From Streptomyces capillispiralis (GTDB taxonomy: Bacteria > Actinomycetota > Actinomycetes > Streptomycetales > Streptomycetaceae): a stretch of 64,000 nucleotides of DNA. Every line of letters begins with the position of its first letter. Position 1 is the stretch's first letter. The translations under genes and the position numbers were made by a program. Of the stretch, positions 41,955 through 50,484 are shown piece after piece. Where the stretch lies: assembly GCF_007829875.1 (NCBI RefSeq), contig NZ_VIWV01000001.1:558001-622000 (forward strand). The letters are read 5' to 3'. The notes beneath the pieces were generated by a model. That model had not been told where the DNA came from. It ran no database searches and worked only from the letters and a program-made list of their open reading frames with translations.

Positions 41955-43364
41955 TCAGCGGCCCGGTGTGCCGCTGGCGTACGTCCGCCGGCCCCGGCGA
42001 TGGGCGATCTCCCCCAGCACGATGTCGACGGCGAGGAACGCCGCCAGCGGAATGCCGAGCAGCGGGACGAAGTAGCCCAGTACGGCGATCAGCGCCAGCA
42101 GCGGCACCAGTACCTGGGGCGGTACGTGCTGCCAGGCCCCCCGGGGGATCGGTTTGCCGAAGGCGCTGCCGCGGCCCCGCTGCCACCACATGCGGTAGCC
42201 CCACAGGATCAGCAGGATCAGGGCGAGGGCGAGGGCCATCAGCGCGATCTGGTTCACCAGGCCGAACAGATTGCCGGTGTGCAGGTCGATGCCCCACCGG
42301 GTGAGCTTGGCGAGCACCGGATAGTCGGCGAACCGCAGGACGTCGGTGACCTCGCCGGTGGCGGGGTCGACGGCGACGGAGTCCTGCTTCTCGGGCCAGC
42401 TGCGCTGGATCTGCCGCACCACGTAGGCGGACGTCGCGTCGGCCGGCGGCACGATCTCCACCGGGTCGCCCAGGCCCTCGGCCCGCGCCGCCGTGAGGAC
42501 CTTGTCCAGGCCCACCCCGTGCGCGGCGTCACCGGCCGCCGCGCCGGCCGCGTCGTGGCCGGCGTGCTCACCGGCCGCCGCGGCCGACACCGAGGGGGTC
42601 TCCTGGCCGAGGGCGGTGCGCAGTTCGCCGATGTTCGCACCGGCGTAGGTGGACCAGGTCAGACCGGTCGCCGACAGGAAGATGAAACCGGCGGCGGCCC
42701 AGGCGCCCACCCCGCCGTGCAGGGCCAAGATGCGGCGCCGTCCGCCGGTGCCGCGCAGCTTGCGCAGGGCACGGCGCCGGGAAAACCACAGCACCAGTCC
42801 CCCGCCGGCGACGGCCCACAGCCAGCTCGCCGCGAACTCGCTGTAGAGACGGCCCGGTTCGCCCAGGTGGAGATCGCGGTGGAACTCGTCGATCCAGGTG
42901 CGCAGGGGCAACGCGCCCGTGGAACCGTACTGTTCCAGCGCGCCGCGCACCGTCCCGGTGTACGGGTCGACGAACACGGCCAGGGTGTGGTCCGGGTCCA
43001 CGCCCGGTATGCCGGACAGCAACACCCTGGTGGTGGCGTCCGGTTCGGGGGACGGGCGTACGGCGGCGACCGTGCCCTCGGGGTGGGCCTCGCGGGCGGC
43101 GGCCACCTGCGCGGAGACGGGCAGCTCGCGCTCGCCCACGGGGACGGTCAGCTCATGGTCGTAGACGATCTTCTCGGCCTGGAAGGAGGCCGCGTACAGC
43201 AGGCCGGTGAGGGCGGCGACGAGGAGGAACGGCGCCACCAGCACGCCCGCGTAGAAGTGCAGGCGCAGGACGAGGGGGCGCAGGGCGGCCCAGGCGCTCT
43301 TCGCCGGTGCGGGGGCGGGTGGTCGGGGTGCCTCGTCCGTGGTGGTCGAGGGAGCGGTGGTCAT
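41955..43364 (-). CDS. PepSY-domain membrane protein (PepSY-TM family)
   Basis: 469 residues; GGAGAA precedes the ATG at 43364. Four membrane helices: about residues 30-55 (LHFYAGVLVAPFLLVAALTG), 175-195, 215-240 (GVGAWAAAGFIFLSATGLTW), and 385-405 (QIALMALALALILLILWGY), plus a last hydrophobic pair near the C-terminus. Extracytoplasmic PepSY segments follow helices 1 and 3; a His/Ala-rich stretch (GEHAGHDAAGAAAGDAAHG) interrupts the second. Family members occur with siderophore or copper reductase systems. Paired context with the Met/His-rich protein hints at metal handling. Confidence 0.82.
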   Translation of the reverse strand: MTTAPSTTTDEAPRPPAPAPAKSAWAALRPLVLRLHFYAGVLVAPFLLVAALTGLLYAASFQAEKIVYDHELTVPVGERELPVSAQVAAAREAHPEGTVAAVRPSPEPDATTRVLLSGIPGVDPDHTLAVFVDPYTGTVRGALEQYGSTGALPLRTWIDEFHRDLHLGEPGRLYSEFAASWLWAVAGGGLVLWFSRRRALRKLRGTGGRRRILALHGGVGAWAAAGFIFLSATGLTWSTYAGANIGELRTALGQETPSVSAAAAGEHAGHDAAGAAAGDAAHGVGLDKVLTAARAEGLGDPVEIVPPADATSAYVVRQIQRSWPEKQDSVAVDPATGEVTDVLRFADYPVLAKLTRWGIDLHTGNLFGLVNQIALMALALALILLILWGYRMWWQRGRGSAFGKPIPRGAWQHVPPQVLVPLLALIAVLGYFVPLLGIPLAAFLAVDIVLGEIAHRRGRRTYASGTPGR

Positions 43365-43493
43365 CGGTGGGGTTCTCCCGGGGACGTCTCGGCGGGCGGG
43401 GTGGTGGTGCAGTAGTCGGGGTGGCGGGGCGCCGGGTTCCCATGACTTGTGTGTGAGCTGTGACACATGTGAGGGGCGTGCGATCCTGACGGG

Positions 43494-44138
43494 ATGGGAA
43501 CTCCGAACGATCGCGCGCCCTTGGCCGAGCGGGTCGGGCAACTGCTCGCCGTGGACGGCCCGTTGCCCCTCGTGGCGGCCGGTGATCCGGTGCTGCGCCG
43601 CGGCACCGAGCCGTACGACGGTCAGCTGGAGCCCGCTCTGCTGGCCCGGTTCGTGGAGGCGCTGCGGGTCACCATGCGCGCGGCGCCGGGTGTCGGGCTG
43701 GCCGCGCCGCAGGTCGGGGTGGGCCTGCGGATCGCGGTGATCGAGGATCCCGCGCCCGTTCCCGAGGAGGTGCGGCTGGCACGCGGGCGGGTGCCGCAGC
43801 CGTTCCGGGTGCTGGTCAATCCGGTGTACGAGCCGGTCGGGGCCCGGCGTGCGGCGTTCTTCGAGGGGTGTCTGAGCGTGCCGGGGTATCAGGCGGTGGT
43901 GGCCCGGCCCGCCGAGGTACGGCTGACCGGGCAGGACGAGCACGGGCGGGCGCTGGACGAGGTGTTCACCGGGTGGCCCGCGCGGATCGTGCAGCACGAG
44001 ACGGACCACCTCGACGGCACGCTGTACCTCGACCGCGCGGAACCGCGCTCGCTGTCCACCCACCAGGCGGTGGCGGAGCGCTGGTCGCAGCCGACACCGG
44101 AGCGGGCGGCCCGGGAGCTGGGCTTCGACCTGCCGTAG
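43494..44138 (+). CDS. def: Peptide deformylase
   Basis: 214 residues. All three motifs are present: GVGLAAPQVG (66-75), EGCLSVPG with metal-ligand Cys126, and QHETDHLDG with His168, Glu169 and His172. It removes the N-formyl group from nascent proteins. An N-terminal extension of about 25 residues and its accessory location suggest a second deformylase, not necessarily the housekeeping one, which is usually next to fmt. Confidence 0.9.
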   Translation: MGTPNDRAPLAERVGQLLAVDGPLPLVAAGDPVLRRGTEPYDGQLEPALLARFVEALRVTMRAAPGVGLAAPQVGVGLRIAVIEDPAPVPEEVRLARGRVPQPFRVLVNPVYEPVGARRAAFFEGCLSVPGYQAVVARPAEVRLTGQDEHGRALDEVFTGWPARIVQHETDHLDGTLYLDRAEPRSLSTHQAVAERWSQPTPERAARELGFDLP

Positions 44139-44140
44139 CC

Positions 44141-44206
44141 GCATCGCCGCGGCAGCCCGTCCGCACCGCCGCGGCCGCCCGTCCGCACCGCCGCGGCAGC
44201 CCGTCC
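44141..44206. repeat. 22-bp tandem repeat, 3 copies
   Basis: Three consecutive 22-bp units (44141, 44163, 44185) of the form GCACCGCCGCGGCAGCCCGT plus CC, differing at two positions. They follow the def stop codon immediately. Confidence 0.75.
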
Positions 44207-44290
44207 GCGCGGGCTGCGGTCCGTACCCGCCGCCGCCGACTGTCCGCTCGGCCGCCGGCCGTATCACCGTGGCCGCCGTTCCCCGCCGCC

Positions 44291-44366
44291 GGCGGCCGAT
44301 CCGCGCGCACCGGCTTCCGATCCGCGCGCACCGGCGGCTGATCCACGCGCACCGGCGGCCGTCCGG
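44291..44366. repeat. 21-bp tandem repeat, about 3.6 copies
   Basis: Units start at 44291, 44312, 44333 and 44354 (partial), each built on GATCCGCGCGCACCGGCGG with few changes. They occupy the end of the convergent def/oxidoreductase gap; no gene is seen in the 299 bp. Confidence 0.7.
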
Positions 44367-44437
44367 GCCACCCGCGGTCGCCCCCGCCGTCGATCTCCGG
44401 AGCGGGGGCCGGGAGCGCCCGCCGGGGGCGCGTCGGC

Positions 44438-45883
44438 TCAGGCGTCCCGGTACGCCTCCAGCAGGCGCAGCCACACCTCGCTGATCGTCGGGTAGGACGG
44501 GACCGCGTGCCACAGGCGGGCGACCGGCACCCGGGCGGCCACGGCGATGGTCGCCGAGTGGATGAGTTCTCCGACGCCGGGGCCGACGAGGGTGAGGCCG
44601 CGCAGGATCTCGTCCTCGAGGTCGACGACCATGCGGGCGCGGCCCTTGTAGCCGTCGCCGTACAGGCCGGCGCCCGCGACGGAGGACAGGTCGACGTCGA
44701 CGGCACGGACCCGGTGGCCCTCCTGTTCCGCCTCGGCCAGCGACAGGCCGACGGCGGCCACCTCGGGGTCGGTGAAGACGACCTGCGGGACGGCGGAGTG
44801 GTCGGCGCTGGCGGCGTGGGCGCCCCAGTCCTCCGCGCGCACCGGCTCGCCCGCGGCCCGGGCGGCGATGGCGGCGCCCGCGATGCGGGCCTGGTACTTG
44901 CCCTGGTGGGTGAGCAGGGCACGGTGGTTGACGTCGCCGACGGCGTACAGCCAGTCGTGGCCGGTGACGCGGAGGCTGTCGTCCACGCCGAGCCACGCGC
45001 CGGGCTCGATGCCGATGGTCTCCAGCCCGATGTCGTCGGTGCGCGGGGCGCGGCCGGTGGCGAAGAGGATCTCGTCGGCCTCGATCCGGTCACCGCCGTC
45101 GGTGACGACGAGGACGGTGCCGTTCTCCCGGGTCACCGACTTCACGGAGGTGCCGGTGCGGATGTCCGCGCCGGCCTCGGTGAGGGCCTCGGCGACCAGT
45201 TCGCCGGCGAACGGCTCCATGCGGTTCAGCAGGCCCTTGCCGCGCACCAGGACGGTCACCCGGGAGCCGAGCGCCTGCCAGGCGCAGGCCATCTCGGTGG
45301 CGACGACACCGCCGCCGACCACGACGAGCCGGCCGGGCACCGACCGGGCGCTGGTGGCCTCCCGGCTGGTCCACGGCTCGACCTCGGCGAGTCCGGGCAG
45401 GTCGGGCAACTGGGCGCGGCTGCCGGTGCAGACGGCGACCGCGTGCCGGGCGGTCAGCACCCGGCGGCCGCCGTCGGAGCCGGTGACGGTGACGGTGCGC
45501 GGGCCGGTGAGCCGTCCGTGGCCGCGGTACAGGTCGGCGCCGATGCCCTCCAGCCATCCGACCTGGCCGTCGTCCTTCCAGTGGGAGGTGTACTCGTCCC
45601 GGTGGGCCAGGACCGCGGCGGCGTCCAGCGGGCCCTGGACCGACTGCCTCAGTCCGGGGACGCGGCGGGCGTCGGCCCGGGCGATGACCGGGCGCAGCAG
45701 GGCCTTGCTGGGCATGCAGGCCCAGTACGAGCACTCGCCGCCCACCAGTTCGCCCTCCACGACGGCGGTGGTGAGTCCGGCGGCGCGGGTGCGGTCGGCG
45801 ACGTTCTCGCCCACGGGCCCGGCGCCGAGCACCACGACGTCGTAGGCGGTGGATTCCATGTGCGTCGATTGCGTTTCCGTCAT
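44438..45883 (-). CDS. FAD-dependent pyridine nucleotide-disulfide oxidoreductase
   Basis: 481 residues from ATG at 45883 (45859 is an alternative). FAD motif VVLGAGPVGENVAD; redox-active CX4C, Cys51 and Cys56, in GGECSYWACMPSK; NAD(P) motif VVVGGGVVATEMA; DWLYAVGDVNH at the second FAD site. The C-terminal catalytic motif, normally HPTxxE preceded by His, reads PSYPTISEVW, so the proton-relay His is replaced by Tyr. It is therefore unlikely to be a true lipoamide dehydrogenase. It is divergent from a SigR-controlled thioredoxin gene, suggesting a thiol-redox role. Confidence 0.82.
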   Translation of the reverse strand: MTETQSTHMESTAYDVVVLGAGPVGENVADRTRAAGLTTAVVEGELVGGECSYWACMPSKALLRPVIARADARRVPGLRQSVQGPLDAAAVLAHRDEYTSHWKDDGQVGWLEGIGADLYRGHGRLTGPRTVTVTGSDGGRRVLTARHAVAVCTGSRAQLPDLPGLAEVEPWTSREATSARSVPGRLVVVGGGVVATEMACAWQALGSRVTVLVRGKGLLNRMEPFAGELVAEALTEAGADIRTGTSVKSVTRENGTVLVVTDGGDRIEADEILFATGRAPRTDDIGLETIGIEPGAWLGVDDSLRVTGHDWLYAVGDVNHRALLTHQGKYQARIAGAAIAARAAGEPVRAEDWGAHAASADHSAVPQVVFTDPEVAAVGLSLAEAEQEGHRVRAVDVDLSSVAGAGLYGDGYKGRARMVVDLEDEILRGLTLVGPGVGELIHSATIAVAARVPVARLWHAVPSYPTISEVWLRLLEAYRDA

Positions 45884-45933
45884 GGCGTCAGTCTGGTGGG
45901 TGGTGTGCGCTGTGGCCACATGGGTAGGGGCGC

Positions 45934-45959
45934 GGAATACGTGACCGGCCGGCCGTGTT
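45934..45959 (+). promoter_or_regulatory. SigR-like promoter of the thioredoxin gene
   Basis: GGAAT (45934-45938), 18 bp, GTT (45957-45959); the expected start of transcription lies about 35 bp before the ATG at 46004. It matches the SigR pattern known for streptomycete thioredoxin genes. Confidence 0.7.
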
Positions 45960-46003
45960 GTGCCGACGGCTCGACCCCCACACCAGGAAGAGGGACACAC
46001 GTC

Positions 46004-46393
46004 ATGAGCAGCACTGTGGAGCTCACCAAGGAGAACTTCGACCAGACGGTCACGGACAACGAGTTCGTCCTGATCGACTTCTGGGCGGCCTGGTGCGGTC
46101 CGTGCCGTCAGTTCGCGCCCGTCTACGAGAAGGCGGCGGAGGAGAACCCCGACCTGGTGTTCGGCAAGGTGGACACCGAGGCGCAGCCGGAGCTGGCCGC
46201 GGCCTTCGGTATCCAGTCGATCCCCACCCTGATGATCGTGCGCGACCAGGTCGCCGTGTTCGCGCAGCCGGGCGCGCTGCCCGAGGCGGCGCTGACGGAC
46301 GTGATCGGGCAGGCCCGGAAGCTGGACATGGACGAGGTCCGCAAGCAGATCGCCGAGCAGCAGGCGCAGCAGGGCGAGGCGCCGAGCGCCTAG
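46004..46393 (+). CDS. trxC: Thioredoxin
   Basis: 129 residues. Active site WAAWCGPCRQF with Cys31 and Cys34, cis-proline in QSIPTLMI. The core is standard length; a C-terminal tail of about 20 residues (MDEVRKQIAEQQAQQ) forms an extra charged helix. It reduces protein disulfides in the cytoplasm using thioredoxin reductase encoded elsewhere. A SigR-type promoter precedes it. The symbol follows the SigR-dependent trxC of Streptomyces coelicolor, which has a similar neighbouring oxidoreductase as far as I recall. Confidence 0.88.
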   Translation: MSSTVELTKENFDQTVTDNEFVLIDFWAAWCGPCRQFAPVYEKAAEENPDLVFGKVDTEAQPELAAAFGIQSIPTLMIVRDQVAVFAQPGALPEAALTDVIGQARKLDMDEVRKQIAEQQAQQGEAPSA

Positions 46394-46467
46394 GCTCCGC
46401 CGACCGACCCCCGGGACCGGGCTCGGAACGGGCTCGGGGAGGGGGCAGCGGATGGAACGGGCAGCGG

Positions 46468-47892
46468 TTAGAACGGGTGGCGCGCGACGTCCGCGCGCAC
46501 CGTCGTCCAGCGCAGGTCGGTGAAGGCCTCCAGGTTGGCGTCGCCACCGAAGCGGGAGCCGGTGCCGGACGCGGCGACCCCGCCGAAGGGGGCGACGGCC
46601 TCGTCGTTCACGGTCTGGTCGTTGATGTGCACGATCCCCGTGGGGACGCGTTCGGCGAGGTCCAGGCCGCGGGCCGGGTCCCGGGTGACGACGCCGAGCG
46701 CCAGTCCGTAGGAGCTCGCGGAGGCCAGGGCGACGGCCTCGTCGACGGTCGTGAAGGAGCGGACGGGGGCCACCGGGCCGAAGACCTCCTCGGTGTAGGC
46801 CGGAGTGAGGTCGTCCACGTCGGCGAGGACCGTGGGCCGGTAGAAGAGCCGGTCGTGGGTGCCGCCCGCGGCGAGCCTGGCGCCGTGCGCGGTGCTCGCC
46901 CCGACCAGGCCGTGCACCTTGGCGAGCTGGCCGTGGTCGATGAGCGGGCCCAGGTGGACCTTCTCGCGGTGCGGGTCGCCGACGGCGAGCGAGTCCGCCT
47001 TCGCGGCCAGCCGGTCGACGTACTCCCCGTACAGCGAGGCGTGGACCAGGTGCCGTCCCGCCGTCATGCAGATCTGCCCCTGGTGGAAGAACGAACCCCA
47101 GGCGGCCGTGGAGATCACCGCGTCGAGGTCGGCGTCCTCCAGCACGATCAGGGCCGAGTTGCCGCCCAGTTCCAGGTGCGCCCGCTTCAGGTGGCGGCCC
47201 GCGTTCTCCCCGACGGCGCGGCCCGCGGCGGTGGAACCGGTGAAGGAGATCACCGGGACGCGCGGGTCGGCGACCAGGGCCTGACCGGCCTCCGCCCCGC
47301 CCGGCAGCACGTGCAGCAGCCCCTCGGGCAGTCCCGCGTCCTCGAAGACGGCGGCGAGCCCCAGCCCGCCGCAGACGGCGGTGCGCGGGTCGGGTTTGAG
47401 GACGACGGCGTTGCCGAGCGCCAGGGCCGGGGCGACGGAGCGGACGGACAGGACCAGCGGGGCGTTGAACGGGGCGATCACGCCCACCACGCCGACCGGT
47501 ACGCGCCGGGTGTACGACAGCCGGGGTTGCTCGGTGGGCAGCACCTGTCCGCCCGGGCGGGAGGCGAGGGCCGCGGCCTCGTAGCACTCCTGGGCGGCGA
47601 CGTGCAGTTCGAAGTCGGCCTTGCCGGGGATGCTGCCGGCCTCGCGGATCAGCCATTCGCGCAGCTCGGTGTGGCCGGCGAACAGGTCGCCGGCCCTGCG
47701 GAGCGTCGCGGCCCTGACGTGGTGCGGCGCCGCCGCCCAGGCAGTCCGGGCGGCGCTGCCGGCCTCCGCGGCGGCGGCGACGTCCTCCGCGGTGGCCAGG
47801 GTGACGGTGCCGAGTCCGTCGCCGGTGGCGGGTTCGGTGACGGTGTACTCGGGTCCCGCGAGCCGGCGGGTCGTGCGGTCGAGCAACGTCAT
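46468..47892 (-). CDS. Aldehyde dehydrogenase (benzaldehyde/vanillin dehydrogenase type)
   Basis: 474 residues. NAD-binding and catalytic landmarks: VIAPFNAPLVLSVRSVAPAL, FTGSTAAGRAVGE, HLELGGNSALIVLEDAD (general-base Glu), GSFFHQGQICMTAGRHLVH (nucleophile Cys) and EEVFGPVAPVRSF. The IAPFNxP and QGQICM variants are typical of aromatic aldehyde dehydrogenases. It oxidises an aldehyde to the acid with NAD. The LacI gene immediately upstream on the same strand (48016-49065) may regulate it. Confidence 0.87.
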   Translation of the reverse strand: MTLLDRTTRRLAGPEYTVTEPATGDGLGTVTLATAEDVAAAAEAGSAARTAWAAAPHHVRAATLRRAGDLFAGHTELREWLIREAGSIPGKADFELHVAAQECYEAAALASRPGGQVLPTEQPRLSYTRRVPVGVVGVIAPFNAPLVLSVRSVAPALALGNAVVLKPDPRTAVCGGLGLAAVFEDAGLPEGLLHVLPGGAEAGQALVADPRVPVISFTGSTAAGRAVGENAGRHLKRAHLELGGNSALIVLEDADLDAVISTAAWGSFFHQGQICMTAGRHLVHASLYGEYVDRLAAKADSLAVGDPHREKVHLGPLIDHGQLAKVHGLVGASTAHGARLAAGGTHDRLFYRPTVLADVDDLTPAYTEEVFGPVAPVRSFTTVDEAVALASASSYGLALGVVTRDPARGLDLAERVPTGIVHINDQTVNDEAVAPFGGVAASGTGSRFGGDANLEAFTDLRWTTVRADVARHPF

Positions 47893-47952
47893 GACGGCTC
47901 TCCGATCGGTCCCGGCCCACCGTGGGGTGGGCGGCGGCCCGGCTGTCCCCGC

Positions 47953-47976
47953 GCCCGCCCGGACGGCCGGGCGGGC
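47953..47976 (-). terminator. Terminator hairpin after the second LacI gene
   Basis: GCCCGCCCGG (47953-47962) and CCGGGCGGGC (47967-47976) pair perfectly over 10 bp with a 4-base loop, between the LacI stop and the aldehyde dehydrogenase start. Confidence 0.6.
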
Positions 47977-48015
47977 ACCCTCCTGGTCGTGGACCAGCCA
48001 CCGTCTCCCACGATG

Positions 48016-49065
48016 TCAGGCGGACTCGCGTCGCACCACCGATGCCCCCAGCACCTTGTGCGCCTCGGGTGCGGCGGCCGGGTCGCGCACCGCGCGGTCG
48101 ACCAGTTCGGCCAGCTCGCGGCCGGAGGGCAGTTCCAGGTGGACGGTGGTGAGCCGGGGCCGCAGCAGCCGGCCCAGCATCAGGTTGTCGGCGCCGATCA
48201 GGGCGGTCTCGTCGGGGATGCGGACGCCCTCGTCCTGCAGCGCCCGCATCAGCAGCATGGCGTACTCGTCGTTGTACGTGAACACGGCGTCGAGGCCGAG
48301 GTCGCGCCAGCGGGCGGCGAGCCGTGCGGCGGCCCCCTCGTCGTACGCGAGGGGCAGTTCGGTGACCGTGGCGTCCGTGCCGCGCAGGGCGGCGCGCACA
48401 CCGGCCAGGCGGGGCGCGGAGAACGCCGCGAGGCCCGGTTCCTTCGGGACGATCACGCCGATCCGGCGGTGGCCCCGGTCGAAGAGGTGGGCGCCGGCGC
48501 TGTGGCCGACGACGTCGTGGTCCATGAGCAGCGCGTGCGCGCCCTCGACGGACTCGGGCCCGAGGGTGACGACGGCCCGGGCACCGGAGCGTTTGAGCAC
48601 CTCGACCCCCTGGGGGCCGAGTCCGGAGCCGGGGACCAGGACGGCCACGGGCCGCAGTTCGGCCCAGGCGCGGGCGGCCTCGTCGTCGTGCACGCCGACG
48701 GTGCCGTACTGCACGACCGTGTAGTCGAGGCGGCCGAGGGAGCCCTGAAGGTCGTTGATGAACTGGCTGTAGAGCGGGCCCACCGGGAAGGACGGCGCGG
48801 GCATCAGGACCATGCGGCTGTGCCCGGCGCGCAGGCTGCGGGCCGCCGCGTGCGGCACGTACCCGAGTTCCCGCGCGGCCTCGCGGACGCGGCGCCGGGT
48901 GGGTTCGCTGATCCGGACGGAGCCGGCGTTGTTCAGGACGTAGGAGACGGTCGCGCGCGAGACGCCGGCCAGGCGGGCCACGTCGGCGCTCGTGGGGACG
49001 GAGCGCGTCGGTGCGGTGGGCGCGGACGCGGGCGGGTTCGTTATCTGCACCATGACGTACGGCAT
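48016..49065 (-). CDS. LacI-family transcriptional regulator
   Basis: 349 residues (345 if the ATG at 49053 is used; AAGG is better placed for it). The helix-turn-helix SADVARLAGVSRATVSYVLNNAG begins near residue 26, after a disordered Pro/Thr-rich leader. The effector domain has GPLYSQFINDLQGSLG and DAVFTYNDEYAMLLMRAL. DNA-contact residues differ from those of the regulator at 22663-23688, so it controls another regulon. Target and ligand unknown; the aldehyde dehydrogenase gene lies 123 bp downstream. Confidence 0.87.
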   Translation of the reverse strand: MPYVMVQITNPPASAPTAPTRSVPTSADVARLAGVSRATVSYVLNNAGSVRISEPTRRRVREAARELGYVPHAAARSLRAGHSRMVLMPAPSFPVGPLYSQFINDLQGSLGRLDYTVVQYGTVGVHDDEAARAWAELRPVAVLVPGSGLGPQGVEVLKRSGARAVVTLGPESVEGAHALLMDHDVVGHSAGAHLFDRGHRRIGVIVPKEPGLAAFSAPRLAGVRAALRGTDATVTELPLAYDEGAAARLAARWRDLGLDAVFTYNDEYAMLLMRALQDEGVRIPDETALIGADNLMLGRLLRPRLTTVHLELPSGRELAELVDRAVRDPAAAPEAHKVLGASVVRRESA

Positions 49066-49135
49066 CCTTGCAGAAGCCGCAACGGGGCCGTCCGCCGGGT
49101 GAGTTGAGCCCGCCGGCGGGTGGGCGAGGGGCCCG

Positions 49136-49789
49136 TCACCGGGTGGACGTCACCCGGTCGACCAGGTCCGTCCAGGCGGCTTCCAGGCGCTGCGGCGGCA
49201 TGCCGCACTGCCGGATCAGGTGGTGGATCAGGGCGGGGTCGAGCTGGGCCATCAGCGTGTGGGCGAGGAGTTCGCAGTCCGCGTCCGGGACCGCCTCGCG
49301 CAGCAGCAGGGTGACGTGGTGGCGCAGCACGCGGCGCGGCGGGCTGGTGAAGCGGCGGCCGGCCTGCGGTTCGGCGGCCAGCTGCAGCTCCAGTTCGTCG
49401 ACGGTCCTGCGGAGCATGGCGAGGCCGAAGGCGCGCAGCCGCTCGGCGGGGGCAGCGCCGGGACCGAGCGGTGGGGGGCCGGTGAGGAAGGCGGCCTGGA
49501 ACTTCTTCTCGGAGTGGTCCAGGAGCGCCGTGAGCAGTCCGGTGCGGTCGCCGAAGCGGCGGAAGACCGTCCCCTTGCCCACGCGGGCCGCTGCCGCCAC
49601 CTCCTCCATGGTGATGCCGTCCGCTCCGCGCTCGGCGACGAGCCGCGCGGCCGCCTCCAGCAGCCGGGCACGGTTGCGGGCGGCGTCGGCGCGCAGGCAG
49701 GGCTCGTCGGCGTCGATGCCCAGTTGCAGCAACTCCTGGGGCTCGACGGGCTCCTGGGGTGTCGGGGCGGGTGGCGGAACTGCGGACAT
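49136..49789 (-). CDS. TetR-family regulator, divergent from the FMN reductase
   Basis: 217 residues from ATG at 49789 (49807 also possible; neither has a clear ribosome binding site). The helix-turn-helix is RNRARLLEAAARLVAERGADG with GITMEEVAAAARVGKGTVFRRFGDR, about residues 37-80. The rest is a helical ligand-binding domain. It is divergent from an NADPH-dependent FMN reductase gene; two near-identical 12-bp palindromes lie between them, so it represses itself and the reductase. Confidence 0.9.
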   Translation of the reverse strand: MSAVPPPAPTPQEPVEPQELLQLGIDADEPCLRADAARNRARLLEAAARLVAERGADGITMEEVAAAARVGKGTVFRRFGDRTGLLTALLDHSEKKFQAAFLTGPPPLGPGAAPAERLRAFGLAMLRRTVDELELQLAAEPQAGRRFTSPPRRVLRHHVTLLLREAVPDADCELLAHTLMAQLDPALIHHLIRQCGMPPQRLEAAWTDLVDRVTSTR

Positions 49790-49819
49790 GAAGCCAGCGT
49801 AAAGCATCGGGAAGAAACT

Positions 49820-49868
49820 GGACCGCGGTCCGGTTGAAGTGCTACAACAGAAAACGGACCTCGGTCCG
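49820..49868. promoter_or_regulatory. Twin TetR operators
   Basis: GGACCGCGGTCC (49820-49831, perfect palindrome) and GGACCTCGGTCC (49856-49867, inside CGGACC-TC-GGTCCG) share GGACCnCGGTCC and start 36 bp apart in the divergent promoter region. Confidence 0.7.
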
Positions 49869-49908
49869 GATTATTCAGATCATGTTTCAGCCCCCCTGGA
49901 GTCCCGTC

Positions 49909-50472
49909 ATGTCTGTTCGTATCCTCGCCCTCGTCGGAAGCCTCCGCGCGGGCTCGCACAACCGCCAGCTCGCCGAGGCCGCGGTGAAGCTCGCTCCCGC
50001 GGGCGCCGAGGTGGCGCTGTACGAGGGCCTGGCGGAGATCCCCTTCTACAACGAGGACATCGACGTCGAGGGCGGCGTCCCGGCCGCCGCCGCCGCGCTG
50101 CGCGAGGCCGCCGCCGGCGCCGACGCCCTGCTGCTCTTCACGCCCGAGTACAACGGCACGATGCCGGCCGTCCTGAAGAACGCCATCGACTGGCTGTCCC
50201 GCCCCTACGGCGCGGGCGCCCTCACCGGCAAGCCGGTCGTCGTGATCGGTACGGCCTTCGGCCAGTACGGCGGTGTCTGGGCGCACGACGACGCCCGCAA
50301 GTCCGTGGGCATCGCCGGCGGCAAGGTGATCGAGGACATCAAGCTGTCCATCGCCGGCTCCGTGACCCGCTTCGCCGAGACCCACCCGGCCGACGACAGC
50401 GAGGTCGCCGAGCAGCTGACCGAGGTCCTCGCCCGGCTGCACGGCCACGCGTCGGAGCCGACGGCGGCCTGA
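49909..50472 (+). CDS. NAD(P)H-dependent FMN reductase
   Basis: 187 residues; CTGGAG lies 7 nt before the ATG. The flavodoxin-like fold shows LALVGSLRAGSHNRQLA (phosphate loop for FMN), LLFTPEYNGTMPAVLKNAIDWLSRP and GTAFGQYGG. It matches chromate/quinone reductases of the ArsH/YieF/SsuE-like group. It reduces quinones, azo compounds or metal ions using NAD(P)H, in the cytoplasm. Under the divergent TetR regulator via two operators. Confidence 0.9.
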   Translation: MSVRILALVGSLRAGSHNRQLAEAAVKLAPAGAEVALYEGLAEIPFYNEDIDVEGGVPAAAAALREAAAGADALLLFTPEYNGTMPAVLKNAIDWLSRPYGAGALTGKPVVVIGTAFGQYGGVWAHDDARKSVGIAGGKVIEDIKLSIAGSVTRFAETHPADDSEVAEQLTEVLARLHGHASEPTAA

Positions 50473-50484
50473 CCGCACGACCGC

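Noticed and set aside
44141..44366. CRISPR array
   Set aside because: Repeats are directly tandem without spacers, and no cas genes are present.
41955..44996. A single very long minus-strand frame covering PepSY and the region of def
   Set aside because: The PepSY protein starts at 43364 with a ribosome binding site; the upstream extension is antisense to def and low complexity.
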